From NCBI GenBank assembly GCA_964036275.1, contig OZ038435.1, positions 1,798,001 to 1,862,000 on the forward strand: DNA of 64,000 bases, given 5' to 3'. The first letter of the stretch is position 1. Each line of letters begins with the position of its first letter. The notes below the pieces were generated by a model. That model was not told where the DNA came from, ran no database searches, and saw only the letters and a list, made by a program, of their open reading frames with translations. The DNA is from Litoditis marina. Lineage: Eukaryota; Nematoda; Chromadorea; Rhabditida; Rhabditidae. The position numbers and the translations under genes are program-made. Of this stretch, positions 1 to 12,200 are shown piece by piece.

Positions 1-2214
1 CACGACCTTAATTACTACTGGTTTGGGGCTCTCTCACGTCTACACACACTCTCAGCCTATATTCTCGCACTCTCCGCCTATTGTACGATCTTTAACGTAT
101 TCTAGAACAGTCCAAGCCACGCATGAGAGCGAAACAATGGAAGATTGCAACGAGATACTGTGACATTGAAACAAAAAATTGGGACATTGAGACATTGAGA
201 TGGGCCATTGGGACAATGGGTCATTGGAATGGGACGTTTAAAGAATCATAGCCCATGTTTTGAGAAATACTAGAATCTGAGAAAAAATGACAATATGTTA
301 ATAAAATGAATGGATCACGGAAAAGAGTGTTCGAACAGGGTTTGCCAAAAATCAAGTTTTGGAAGACATTTGAACTGCACTCATAATTTTTCGACATTCT
401 CGAGTCGAGCGAGTTTCAAGTTCAACACTTTCAACAACCATGAAGTTTGAAACACGTGAACCCAATTAAGTGATGGAGGAGCAGATGCTAGAAGGTTCTC
501 TTATACCGTATTTATGTACCGAAAATCAATGAGACATTGTTATCGCTTGTTCGTGTTCTGACTACATCTCATAATCAAAGATACGATGTATTCATAGAGG
601 AAAAACGAAACACGAAACGATTCTTTGTTCACATTCTTCAATACCAGTAGGTGTGAGTAATTTAGTTCTTGTGTGAATTCTAATAACACTTCTCAGAAAG
701 CTTCTGGTTTGAATCACATCGGCCAATGGGTTCTTAAACAAAAATGCAGTCATCTATCATTCGGATTAGAGCATCGTGAAATGTTCGTAATAGTTTTCAG
801 TTAACATGTACTAAATTAAAATATTAATTACAGTGTATCACTACAATACAGACTAATCAACATGAACATAGGCTAATGGCAATCGAACGAGTGAGAAATG
901 CTAACAGATGAGTGGTTGTGGTTATGGATACCAAGAAATGCTTCAGAAATCCGAATAGTGTCAGAAAGTGGTAAAGAGCGCTACGTTCATTCTGAATTCG
1001 TAGTAATCTGTGTTTTTCGATCAGTAACCTAACTCCGTATTCTTATGCGCATGAGATACGCTTCGACGCCACAGAAGAAGTATTATAACTCAAAAAAAAA
1101 CCGACGGGAATCTCATGAAGTATATAGTTTTCACATTTGAACTCCATAGCAGCGTGTAACAATTTTCATTCGATCGCTTTTTTTCTTAGAGAAAACGAAT
1201 GTTTTCCCCGTATGTTCGTCGATAGTATGTTCTGGTAGATATAAACAACCCTCTACAAAGGTTTCTATTGTTTTCGACACTTTTACAACAATGAAAATCA
1301 GCCACGGAATTTCATTGGCACGTTGCACAAGCCTATTTGGAAATTGTGAGGCCTACACCTCTGGGTCTCACGTGATATCTCCTTGGGTGGAGAAATCCAT
1401 CGCATGTGGGAGAGCCCGTATGCTGTATGGACGGGTGACCTAGAAGAGACAGCCAAGGGGTTATCGTCCAAACAACGGTACACCCCGTATGAGATGTCAC
1501 TTGTGAGATAGACGTCGATAAAACCTTCTGGCATTCAGGCAAACTTCACGCAATTTCCGACCGTTTCGAAAAAAACACATGTTTTCTTTTTCCATTTCAC
1601 GCATCGTGTAGAATAAGTCAGCTACAGGTCAAATCATCAGAACATTCTCAATGTCATCCACACAAATCTGAGGAGAATGTAATCCAAATGATTTCTTACA
1701 TTCATTAAGAACGAAGTTTTGTTCTCGAATGACTTACATCATTGCTATTTTGAAAGGGATTAGACAGATTCTTGACATTCTGTTACATAAAAATTCGTCT
1801 TGATAACACTCTTGATACATATATCAAAAATTGAGAAGATTGAAAAGAATCGATATGTTTTACCAATGTTTAGTATAATACAAAGTGATTCTTCCACTTG
1901 GTAATGAGTAATGAGGTTTTCAATCTATGATGCACCATGCGCAACAACTGGTATAGTTCCTATCTTTCCTACTGAGACGCATACAGTACACTAACATTCC
2001 AATGCCTGTTTCCAAATGTGAACACCAAGTTGTTCGGAAAAAAACTGAGAACTCTTGACAATAAAGAATATTTATTGTACGCAAAAATCATCAACATTAC
2101 CTATAACAATTACGTAATTAAAGTGGGCAGGCAGTTTTGTGATCATACTTTAGGAGTCGGTAGGAGGTTTCAAGCACCTAATGATACATAAACAATTTTG
2201 AGCAACATATACAT
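1..2214. other. No gene recognised
   Basis: AT-rich sequence with no exon chain that I could support on either strand. Two overlapping minus-strand open frames between 1131 and 1542 (65-78 codons) have no recognisable motif and no clear splice context. I see no tandem repeat here. Confidence 0.5.
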
Positions 2215-2220
2215 TTTATT
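2215..2220 (-). terminator. Polyadenylation signal AATAAA
   Basis: Read on the minus strand, AATAAA lies about 30-60 bases beyond the possible stop codons of the uncertain minus-strand gene that follows. That spacing is typical of nematode 3' UTRs. Confidence 0.45.
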
Positions 2221-2272
2221 GAATGAGCAAAATGTTTGGTTTCATTTTTATCGGTTCATCCAATTATCAACC

Positions 2273-3061
2273 TCAGGTACTTCCGTAGATATTTGTTGGG
2301 TTGTTTTCTTTTCTGTCACCTTCTCGACTAGTGGGCGACTCGATCCATACGAAGTCCTGTGAAAATTAGAATCAAATAAGAGAAGATGCTCATTTCTGTT
2401 TCAGCGCATTGTACTTAACAATATAATGCTAGCGTACAACGAGCAAAACTTCACAAGTAAATCTACCATCAGGAGACTTTCTTTTTGCAACCTAAGCTAA
2501 ATTAATGTGGCACGGCGTAATAAATTCAGTGAAATGATTAGAAAACATGCGAACTACTTAAAAGACAAACCATGTTATTGGAGCACTCAGTTGGTGTGTT
2601 ATACTCCAGAACCGGAATCGCACAGGTTTTCCAGTCAAAATTTGGTTTGAAGTTTGGGGTCATTTTCTGTAAACAAGCGGAAGCTGCTCTCACGGCGGTC
2701 GGACTCATCGAAAGGTCGCTCATTCTTCTTGGTTGCGGCTGCGGACAAATGTAGATGGTCATCATCTGAAAAAATCAGATTGAGTATGTTTGAGTGGGAT
2801 GAAAGTGCAAAGACCTTCATCCCATCCTGCGTCGCTTTGGCTCACTACGTCGTGAGAGTTGCATGATAAAGATGTAAGAAACGCAAGACCAGCGTGTGAA
2901 CAGGTGTGACAATACAGAGATAGAAGAAGAATGATTTGAACGTAGTACTTATTTGAATAAAACATGATGAGAAATTTTGAAAGTGATCCAAAGATGTTTG
3001 CACCGTCCCTCAACTCAACAAACATAGGATAACGGTCGGCGTCTAATATATGTGAGCTCAA
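2273..3061 (-). CDS. Uncertain small gene, two to three exons
   Basis: No family recognised. The best exon is 2571-2765: acceptor TTTTTTCAG, then ATGATGACC, 65 codons open, donor GTTTGT. Its peptide begins MMTIYICPQPQPRRMSDL and contains NFDWKTCAIPVLEYN. It can join in phase to a last exon at 2273-2356 (acceptor TTTTCACAG, stop TGA). The same exon read one frame over stays open to TAA at 2248-2250, so the end is ambiguous. Upstream, 2949-3061 begins ATG and reads MSSHILDADRYPMFVELRDG, which looks coding, but its donor GTACTA does not join in phase to the next exon. The first ATG at 2765 may therefore be the real start after trans-splicing. Other possibilities are a broken gene or two genes. 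Confidence 0.35.
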
Positions 3062-3578
3062 AATAAGGGGATGTTACTATGTTTTATTCTACACGGCCTT
3101 CTTCTACAGCCGAAAAATTAGTTACTTGCGGTATGATCGAATCATTGACCTACTAATTGTTTTGAGCGTACAGGAGAAAATTTTGAAAAAATAAATTCTT
3201 CATTTACGTTGCATTTTAACCCTATCGCATTACATAATTTTCGAGTTCTGGAAGAATATTTCGACCTCTACAGAAGAAGGCAAAACTATGTAGTTCGTTA
3301 GCTCACGCAGCGACTCACAGTACAAACATTGAATATGCTACTTTTCATATGCCAGTTTTCTGGTAAAGATGAAAAAGAACTGTCATGATTTCTATATGAG
3401 TGGTTTATAACTGCAGCAGTCTTTGAGAAAGCGTAGATAACAGTATGCGTAATAAAACGAACCAACAGGCAATTCGATTGATCAATATAACCTGAGTCTG
3501 TCAGATAACGTGTTTTTCGGGTCTATCTGTCAGGATGACACATCATTTAGGTCAAACTTGAACATGATTCACTGTTTC
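3062..3578. other. Intergenic, edge of a duplicated segment
   Basis: No gene seen. From about 3473 the sequence (GATTGATCAATATAACCTGAG) is found again from 35,879, so the duplicated leader starts here. Confidence 0.5.
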
Positions 3579-3793
3579 GCGGGTTGAACAAATGTCACCT
3601 AAACAGTCAGAACAAACACGGTTACACTAGAAATAAAATGAATAGTCACGTAAAGTTAGCATTCTATTGAGGCATCGTGCCTTTTGTCATTGCACGTTTC
3701 TGAGTTCTGCTGTGTTGAACATGTTTCACGTAACCGTGTAATTGACTAACAGTATACTGAATAGAAAAGAATCAACTCTTATCGCTATATCTC

Positions 3794-4163
3794 CTCTAGA
3801 ATTCGGCGGCGACTCGCCGGCGACATGGAGGGGTCGGCAGAGTGTCGCCGGCGGGTCGCCTGCGATTATATTTAGGTCGTTGATTCTGGATAAGATATAT
3901 GTTAGTCAGATACGTATACTTGTAGTTTTAAGGTGGGCGACATGTTGAAACATGAACAATGAAGCCGTGAATCTCATCGTGTCTATTTCTGGCGACGATA
4001 AGTATATACAACAGTTTTATTCTCTGTAAAATTACCAGTTCCGGTATCTGATTACTACATGAAACGTTTAGTGTGAAGGACCTAAAAATAATCGCAGGCG
4101 ACCCGCCGGCGACACTCTGCCGACCCCTCCATGTCGCCGGCGAGTCGCCACCAAATTCTAGAG
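3794..4163. mobile_element. MITE-like element with long terminal inverted repeats
   Basis: A 370-bp element whose ends are inverted copies of each other over more than 80 bp. The left end starts CTCTAGAATTCGGCGGCGAC; the right end read in reverse starts CTCTAGAATTTGGTGGCGAC. Both arms are GC-rich with repeated GTCGCCGGCG. TC flanks both ends (3792-3793 and 4164-4165) and may be a 2-bp target duplication. The duplicate at 35,441 shows the unoccupied site (CGCTATATTTCATTG), so insertion followed the segment duplication. No transposase frame fits in it, so it is non-autonomous. Confidence 0.8.
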
Positions 4164-4446
4164 TCATTGTTGTTTATGATGGTGGACAGTCACATGGAAC
4201 GTAGGAACGGCATGAGAAAATCAAAAGGTGAATAGAAAACACTTCCTATAAATCAAATCACTCACTCTTATTTCTGCTTTGCTTCGCCATGGCACTTAAA
4301 GGGGGACAGAAAGGAAAGTTAATGTGAAAGAGCTGCTCGAAAGAGATTCATGAGGAACTCATAAATACTATTCTTTATTCAAACTAACCAACCTATTTTG
4401 CAAACGGTTCACATGTTTTAGTCTGTTTTGTCGCGCGAAACGCTAT

Positions 4447-4472
4447 GTTTAGGTACCCCGGGGTACCTAAAC
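4447..4472. repeat. Perfect 26-bp palindrome (KpnI-type core)
   Basis: GTTTAGGTACCCC is followed directly by its exact reverse complement. The element recurs inside copies of the same short repeat at 36,961 (24 bp perfect), 35,728 (imperfect centre) and 52,992 (one extra C in the centre). Confidence 0.85.
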
Positions 4473-4833
4473 TAGCTTTCTATTCTGCCCTCCTTTAATG
4501 AACTCATGTGTTATTCTACGAATCAAAATATGCACTTTTGCTGATGTTTTCTCATTATTAACATTACTCTGAGAAACACCCGAACATCGTATTGAATCAG
4601 GGTCGAAAGGATTTTTAAGTTATATGACTATATTACCATCCAAAACGTCCTAGTGACTCAAATATATTTTGTTCAAATAATTAACCTAATATTATTATTA
4701 CGGTTTTGTTTATGATGTAGCCAACTACTTTCCTATCCAAGCTTTCAGAGATGAAAGTCACGTGAAGTCAATAAATTTAGAAATGAATATTTGTTGTGTT
4801 TCATGGAGTTATCAAGATTTCAAATGAGGAAAC

Positions 4834-4839
4834 TTTATT
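4834..4839 (-). terminator. Polyadenylation signal of lectin gene copy 1
   Basis: AATAAA on the minus strand, about 30 bases after the stop codon at 4870-4872. The same signal is present in copy 2. Confidence 0.6.
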
Positions 4840-4869
4840 CATATATACAAATAATTGGAACAATACAGC

Positions 4870-5815
4870 TCAAAGATCGGTTTTGACGCAGTAGTTTGTG
4901 GACGCACAGGGTCTTGACTCGCAGGTATAGTCGAATCCATTTCTACAGTCAGTCTGGACCCAATTGGTTCCGTTGGTTCCGTTGGAGACGTAGACACAGG
5001 AGCCATCGGCACCGCTCGAGGGGGTATGGCCACCAGTCCAAGGCTGGTAGTTCCCAGACAGCTGGAAGAGTTTAGACTAGACTTTTACTGAACTGTCTCG
5101 CATTTGCACTCACCGGTTAGCAGCCCGGAAAACTCTCATTGTATACTGCCCATTGGTTATTCACCTAGTTGTTTCAGTGGCAACCCATACAAACATTTTC
5201 ACTACACTTTTTGTTAAAACAAACTAACAGTCGTTCCATCGCTCAATTTCCATTGTTTCGAGTTGCTGTCGAACGAAAGTCCAATGAAGAGCTTGGCAGC
5301 AGAGTTGTAACCTGAAATGTTAGTTGATTTATAAGTAAAACTCATCCATATTCCAGGATGAACTCTGTTCTCTAGGTTTCAGGGTCAATGGGAAAACTGA
5401 CTTTATTAGTGAGAATGTTTGTCAAAGAAATGATAAAACCTGAATAAAGTTCAACTAACCGTCAGTCAGAAATTGGTTCTTTCTCTCACTCTGATCCTTC
5501 GCAATGTATCCATTGTTGTACTTGTTCTTGCAGTTGTTGCTCGCCACGTGGAAGTTGTTTTAAATGTCCACAGCGTAGTAGCAGCCTGGATTATCATAAT
5601 TTGATGTGACTAACTCAGAGAAGAAAGAAACGTACTGTACGTCGTCACAAAAAACAACATCATTTGCGACCCAGTAATTCTGCTAATAAGTTCTTTAGTA
5701 TAGTCGGTTCCACGCACTTATAACCCTCTACAGTAATCTGAGCAAACTTCCAGGTCAGCTTTGGGTAGTTTGATTTATTTGGAATGATTTCAAATGTTGC
5801 TATTCTGTTCTCTAC
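4870..5815 (-). pseudogene. C-type lectin-like gene, copy 1, with nonsense codon
   Basis: Four exons join in phase: 5714-5815, 5460-5634, 5229-5311 and 4870-5061, each with GT..AG introns. The product is a secreted-type C-type lectin-like domain of the nematode clec kind. It shows NPGCYYAVDI, then ASNNCKNKYNNGYIAK, LFIGLSFDSNSKQWKLSDG, NYQPWTGG, DGSCVYVSNGTNGTNWV and the closing C...C pair NGFDYTCESRPC. Calcium-site motifs EPN/QPD are absent; QPW stands in that place. In exon 2 the codon after GCTGTGGACATT is TAA (+ strand TTTTAAATGTCC near 5570); copy 2 has CAA. The stop removes nearly all of the lectin fold. No signal-peptide exon was found upstream; 5816-6293 may hold a lost 5' part. The donor after exon 1 (GTGGAA) is weak but is the only one that keeps frame. 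Confidence 0.75.
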
Positions 5816-6293
5816 CTGCACACATACACACTCTGTTGGTTTGAAACCAAAATGATGATTTATACATTAGAAAAAGCCTCCTGAATATTTTACAGATTAG
5901 TGTAGAAGGACATTGATTGGTGAAACGAACTATACAGTGGTTGGCATTTCTCCAGACACTGTCATTGCTTCGTTTTTTTTTGTAAACTTTGCCCCTCTTA
6001 TCTGATAAAGAAAAGAATAAGAACAAGAACTGATGAAGCTATCATTTCTCACCTTCAGTTGGGTTCTGTCGAGGGCTATTCGAGAGAGATTTGAAGTTGT
6101 GTGGACAGAAACAATTGGCTGGAATGGAAAATTTAGTGAAAACGCTACTTTTAAAACTGAATATTTACAACTTGTCAGAAAATATACACATGATTTCATT
6201 TTAACACAGAGTTCCAAGAGGGTAAATAATACCGAAGATCGATTATCGTCACACTGAGCATTCATGAGGGAGTTCATTGATCCGGCTCCGATC
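5816..6293. other. Upstream of lectin copy 1, possible lost 5' exons
   Basis: Conserved with 38,326-38,797. Minus-strand frames stay open over 5930-6358 but carry no signal peptide and differ from copy 2 by indels of 2 and 4 bases near 5954-5980. A plus-strand frame at 6033 begins MKLSFLTFSW, which resembles a signal peptide, but it has no other support. I could not choose a model. Confidence 0.4.
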
Positions 6294-9200
6294 CAGATCC
6301 GGCGTTCTAGTGTCGGCGACTGCTCCCTTGCGGTACTAAGAGTATATCCTCCACCCAAACACTCGTTGCTTAACCCGCGTCTAGCTCGTGACTTGCATCA
6401 CAGCGGGAAGCTTGAAGTAAACTCTGGACCTGCGGCTATTACCCCAGATCCGGCGTTCTAGTGTCGGCGACTGTTCCCTTGCGGTACTAAGAGTATATCC
6501 TCCACTCAAACACTCGTTGCTTAACCCGCGTCTAGCTCGTGACTTGCATCACAGCGGGAAGCTTGAAGTGAACTCTGGACCTGCGGCTATTACCCCAGAT
6601 CCGGCGTTCTAGTGTCGGCGACTGTTCCCTTGCGGTACTAAGAGTATATCCTCCACCCAAACACTCGTTGCTTAACCCGCGTCTAGCTCGTGACTTGCAT
6701 CACAGCGGGAAGCTTGAAGTAAACTCTGGACCTGCGGCTATTACCCCAGATCCGGCGTTCTAGTGTCGGCGACTGTTTCCTTGCGGTACTAAAAGTAGAT
6801 CCTCCACCCAAACACTCGTTGCTTAACCCGCGTCTAGCTCGTGACTTGCATCACAGCGGGAAGCTTGAAGTAAACTCTGGACCTGCGGCTATTACCCCAG
6901 ATCCGGCGTTCTAGTGTCGGCGACTGTTCCCTTGCGGTACTAAGAGTATATCCTCCACCCAAACACTCGTTGCTTAACCCGCGTCTAGCTCGTGACTTGC
7001 ATCACAGCGGGAAGCTTGAAGTAAACTCTGGACCTGCGGCTATTACCCCAGATCCGGCGTTCTAGTGTCGGCGACTGTTCCCTTGCGGTACTAAGAGTAG
7101 ATCCTCCACCCAAACAGTCGTTGCTTAACCCGCGTCTAGCTCGTGACTTGTATCACAGCGGGAAGCTTGAAGTAAACTCTGGACCTGCGGCTATTACCCC
7201 AGATCCGGCGTTCTAGTGTCGGCGACTGTTCCCTTGCGGTACTAAGAGTAGATCCTCCACCCAAACAGTCGTTGCTTAACCCGCGTCTAGCTCGTGACTT
7301 GTATCACAGCGGGAAGCTTGAAGTAAACTCTGGACCTGCGGCTATTACCCCAGATCCGGCGTTCTAGTGTCGGCGACTGTTCCCTTGCGGTACTAAGAGT
7401 AGATCCTCCACCCAAACACTCGTTGCTTAACCCGCGTCTAGCTCGTGACTTGTATCACAGCGGGAAGCTTGAAGTAAACTCTGGACCTGCGGCTATTACC
7501 CCAGATCCGGCGTTCTAGTGTCGGCGACTGTTCCCTTGCGGTACTAAGAGTAGATCCTCCACCCAAACACTCGTTGCTTAACCCGCGTCTAGCTCGTGAC
7601 TTGTATCACAGCGGGAAGCTTGAAGTAAACTCTGGACCTGCGGCTATTACCCCAGATCCGGCGTTCTAGTGTCGGCGACTGTTCCCTTGCGGTACTAAGA
7701 GTAGATCCTCCACCCAAACACTCGTTGCTTAACCCGCGAATAGCTCGTGACTTGTATCACAGCGGGAAGCTTGAAGTAAACTCTGGACCTGCGGCTATTA
7801 CCCCAGATCCGGCGTTCTAGTGTCGGCGACTGTTCCCTTGCGGTACTAAGAGTAGATCCTCCACCCAAACACTTGTTGCTTAACCCGCGTCTAGCTCGTG
7901 ACTTGTATCACAGCGGGAAGCTTGAAGTAAACTCTGGACCTGCGGCTATTACCCCAGATCCGGCGTTCTAGTGTCGGCGACTGTTCCCTTGCGGTACTAA
8001 GAGTAGATCCTCCACCCAAACACTCGTTGCTTAACCCGCGTCTAGCTCGTGACTTGTATCACAGCGGGAAGCTTGAAGTAAACTCTGGACCTGCGGCTAT
8101 TACCCCAGATCCGGCGTTCTAGTGTCGGCGACTGTTCCCTTGCGGTACTAAGAGTAGATCCTCCACCCAAACACTCGTTGCTTAACCCGCGTCTAGCTCG
8201 TGACTTGTATCACAGCGGGAAGCTTGAAGTAAACTCTGGACCTGCGGCTATTACCCCAGATCCGGCGTTCTAGTGTCGGCGACTGTTCCCTTGCGGTACT
8301 AAGAGTAGATCCTCCACCCAAACACTCGTTGCTTAACCCGCGTCTAGCTCGTGACTTGTATCACAGCGGGAAGCTTGAAGTAAACTCTGGACCTGCGGCT
8401 ATTACCCCAGATCCGGCGTTCTAGTGTCGGCGACTGTTCCCTTGCGGTACTAAGAGTAGATCCTCCACCCAAACACTCGTTGCTTAACCCGCGTCTAGCT
8501 CGTGACTTGTATCACAGCGGGAAGCTTGAAGTAAACTCTGGACCTGCGGCTATTACCCCAGATCCGGCGTTCTAGTGTCGGCGACTGTTCCCTTGCGGTA
8601 CTAAGAGTAGATCCTCCACCCAAACACTCGTTGCTTAACCCGCGTCTAGCTCGTGACTTGTATCACAGCGGGAAGCTTGAAGTAAACTCTGGACCTGCGG
8701 CTATTACCCCAGATCCGGCGTTCTAGTGTCGGCGACTGTTCCCTTGCGGTACTAAGAGTAGATCCTCCACCCAAACACTCGTTGCTAACCCGCGTCTAGC
8801 TCGTGACTTGTATCACAGCGGGAAGCTTGAAGTAAACTCTGGACCTGCGGCTATTACCCCAGATCCGGCGTTCTAGTGTCGGCGACTGTTCCCTTGCGGT
8901 ACTAAGAGTAGATCCTCCACCCAAACACTCGTTGCTTAACCCGCGTCTAGCTCGTGACTTGTATCACAGCGGGAAGCTTGAAGTAAACTCTGGACCTGCG
9001 GCTATTACCCCAGATCCGGCGTTCTAGTGTCGGCGACTGTTCCCTTGCGGTACTAAGAGTAGATCCTCCACCCAAACACTTGTTGCTTAACCCGCGTCTA
9101 GCTCGTGACTTGTATCACAGCGGGAAGCTTGAAGTAAACTCTGGACCTGCGGCTATTACCCCAGATCCGGCGTTCTAGTGTCGGCGACTGTTCCCTTGCG

Positions 9201-12200
9201 GTACTAAGAGTAGATCCTCCACCCAAACAGTCGTTGCTTAACCCGCGTCTAGCTCGTGACTTGTATCACAGCGGGAAGCTTGAAGTAAACTCTGGACCTG
9301 CGGCTATTACCCCAGATCCGGCGTTCTAGTGTCGGCGACTGTTCCCTTGCGGTACTAAGAGTAGATCCTCCACCCAAACAGTCGTTGCTTAACCCGCGTC
9401 TAGCTCGTGACTTGTATCACAGCGGGAAGCTTGAAGTAAACTCTGGACCTGCGGCTATTACCCCAGATCCGGCGTTCTAGTGTCGGCGACTGTTCCCTTG
9501 CGGTACTAAGAGTAGATCCTCCACCCAAACACTCGTTGCTTAACCCGCGTCTAGCTCGTGACTTGCATCACAGCGGGAAGCTTGAAGTAAACTCTGGACC
9601 TGTGGCTATTACCCCAGATCCGGCGTTCTAGTGCCGGCGACTGTTCCCTTGCGGTACTAAGAGTAGATCCTCCACCCAAACACTCGTTGCTTAACCCGCG
9701 TCTAGCTCGTGACTTGTATCACAGCGGGAAGCTTGAAGTAAAATCTGGACCTGCGGCTATTACCCCAGATCCGGCGTTCTAGTGTCGGCGACTGTTCCCT
9801 TGCGGTACTAAGAGTAGATCCTCCACCCAAACACTCGTTGCTTAACCCGCGTCTAGCTCGTGACTTGTATCACAGCGGGAAGCTTGAAGTAAACTCTGGA
9901 CCTGCGGCTATTACCCCAGATCCGGCGTTCTAGTGTCGGCGACTGTTCCCTTGCGGTACTAAGAGTAGATCCTCCACCCAAACACTTGTTGCTTAACCCG
10001 CGTCTAGCTCGTGACTTGTATCACAGCGGGAAGCTTGAAGTAAACTCTGGACCTGCGGCTATTACCCCAGATCCGGCGTTCTAGTGTCGGCGACTGTTCC
10101 CTTGCGGTACTAAGAGTAGATCCTCCACCCAAACAGTCGTTGCTTAACCCGCGTCTAGCTCGTGACTTGTATCACAGCGGGAAGCTTGAAGTAAACTCTG
10201 GACCTGCGGCTATTACCCCAGATCCGGCGTTCTAGTGTCGGCGACTGTTCCCTTGCGGTACTAAGAGTAGATCCTCCACCCAAACAGTCGTTGCTTAACC
10301 CGCGTCTAGCTCGTGACTTGTATCACAGCGGGAAGCTTGAAGTAAACTCTGGACCTGCGGCTATTACCCCAGATCCGGCGTTCTAGTGTCGGCGACTGTT
10401 CCCTTGCGGTACTAAGAGTAGATCCTCCACCCAAACACTCGTTGCTTAACCCGCGTCTAGCTCGTGACTTGCATCACAGCGGGAAGCTTGAAGTAAACTC
10501 TGGACCTGTGGCTATTACCCCAGATCCGGCGTTCTAGTGCCGGCGACTGTTCCCTTGCGGTACTAAGAGTAGATCCTCCACCCAAACACTCGTTGCTTAA
10601 CCCGCGTCTAGCTCGTGACTTGTATCACAGCGGGAAGCTTGAAGTAAAATCTGGACCTGCGGCTATTACCCCAGATCCGGCGTTCTAGTGTCGGCGACTG
10701 TTCCCTTGCGGTACTAAGAGTAGATCCTCCACCCAAACACTCGTTGCTTAACCCGCGTCTAGCTCGTGACTTGTATCACAGCGGGAAGCTTGAAGTAAAC
10801 TCTGGACCTGCGGCTATTACCCCAGATCCGGCGTTCTAGTGTCGGCGACTGTTCCCTTGCGGTACTAAGAGTAGATCCTCCACCCAAACACTTGTTGCTT
10901 AACCCGCGTCTAGCTCGTGACTTGTATCACAGCGGGAAGCTTGAAGTAAACTCTGGACCTGCGGCTATTACCCCAGATCCGGCGTTCTAGTGTCGGCGAC
11001 TGTTCCCTTGCGGTACTAAGAGTAGATCCTCCACCCAAACACTCGTTGCTTAACCCGCGTCTAGCTCGTGACTTGCATCACAGCGGGAAGCTTGAAGTAA
11101 ACTCTGGACCTGTGGCTATTACCCCAGATCCGGCGTTCTAGTGCCGGCGACTGTTCCCTTGCGGTACTAAGAGTATATCCTCCACCCAAACACTCGTTGC
11201 TTAACCCGCGTCTAGCTCGTGACTTGCATCACAGCGGGAAGCTTGAAGTAAACTCTGGACCTGCGGCTATTACCCCAGATCCGGCGTTCTAGTGTCGGCG
11301 ACTGTTCCCTTGCGGTACTAAGAGTAGATCCTCCACCCAAACACTCGTTGCTTAACCCGCGTCTAGCTCGTGACTTGTATCACAGCGGGAAGCTTGAAGT
11401 AAACTCTGGACCTGCGGCTATTACCCCAGATCCGGCGTTCTAGTGTCGGCGACTGTTCCCTTGCGGTACTAAGAGTAGATCCTCCACCCAAACACTCGTT
11501 GCTTAACCCGCGTCTAGCTCGTGACTTGCATCACAGCGGGAAGCTTGAAGTAAACTCTGGACCTGTGGCTATTACCCCAGATCCGGCGTTCTAGTGCCGG
11601 CGACTGTTCCCTTGCGGTACTAAGAGTAGATCCTCCACCCAAACACTCGTTGCTTAACCCGCGTCTAGCTCGTGACTTGTATCACAGCGGGAAGCTTGAA
11701 GTAAAATCTGGACCTGCGGCTATTACCCCAGATCCGGCGTTCTAGTGTCGGCGACTGTTCCCTTGCGGTACTAAGAGTAGATCCTCCACCCAAACACTCG
11801 TTGCTTAACCCGCGTCTAGCTCGTGACTTGTATCACAGCGGGAAGCTTGAAGTAAACTCTGGACCTGCGGCTATTACCCCAGATCCGGCGTTCTAGTGTC
11901 GGCGACTGTTCCCTTGCGGTACTAAGAGTAGATCCTCCACCCAAACACTTGTTGCTTAACCCGCGTCTAGCTCGTGACTTGTATCACAGCGGGAAGCTTG
12001 AAGTAAACTCTGGACCTGCGGCTATTACCCCAGATCCGGCGTTCTAGTGTCGGCGACTGTTCCCTTGCGGTACTAAGAGTAGATCCTCCACCCAAACAGT
12101 CGTTGCTTAACCCGCGTCTAGCTCGTGACTTGTATCACAGCGGGAAGCTTGAAGTAAACTCTGGACCTGCGGCTATTACCCCAGATCCGGCGTTCTAGTG

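Larger units (their letters stand above)
3579..4595 (+). repeat. Duplicated leader segment, copy 1
   Basis: The segment begins in GCGGGTTGAACAAATGTCACC and ends near ACCCGAACATCGTA. It is found again at 35,217-35,878 and, with a replaced middle, at 35,879-37,105. This copy carries an extra 370-bp inverted-repeat element (3794-4163) that is absent at 35,217-35,878. No protein-coding exon is visible. It includes the dispersed motif GTAAAGTTAGCATTCTA at about 3652 and a perfect 26-bp palindrome. Confidence 0.8.

Noticed and set aside
2397..2404. CTGTTTCA, resembling the upstream motif of nematode 21U-RNA genes
   Set aside because: An isolated 8-mer inside an intron of the uncertain gene. It also occurs by chance at about 26,487 and 56,668; no clustering as in real piRNA regions.
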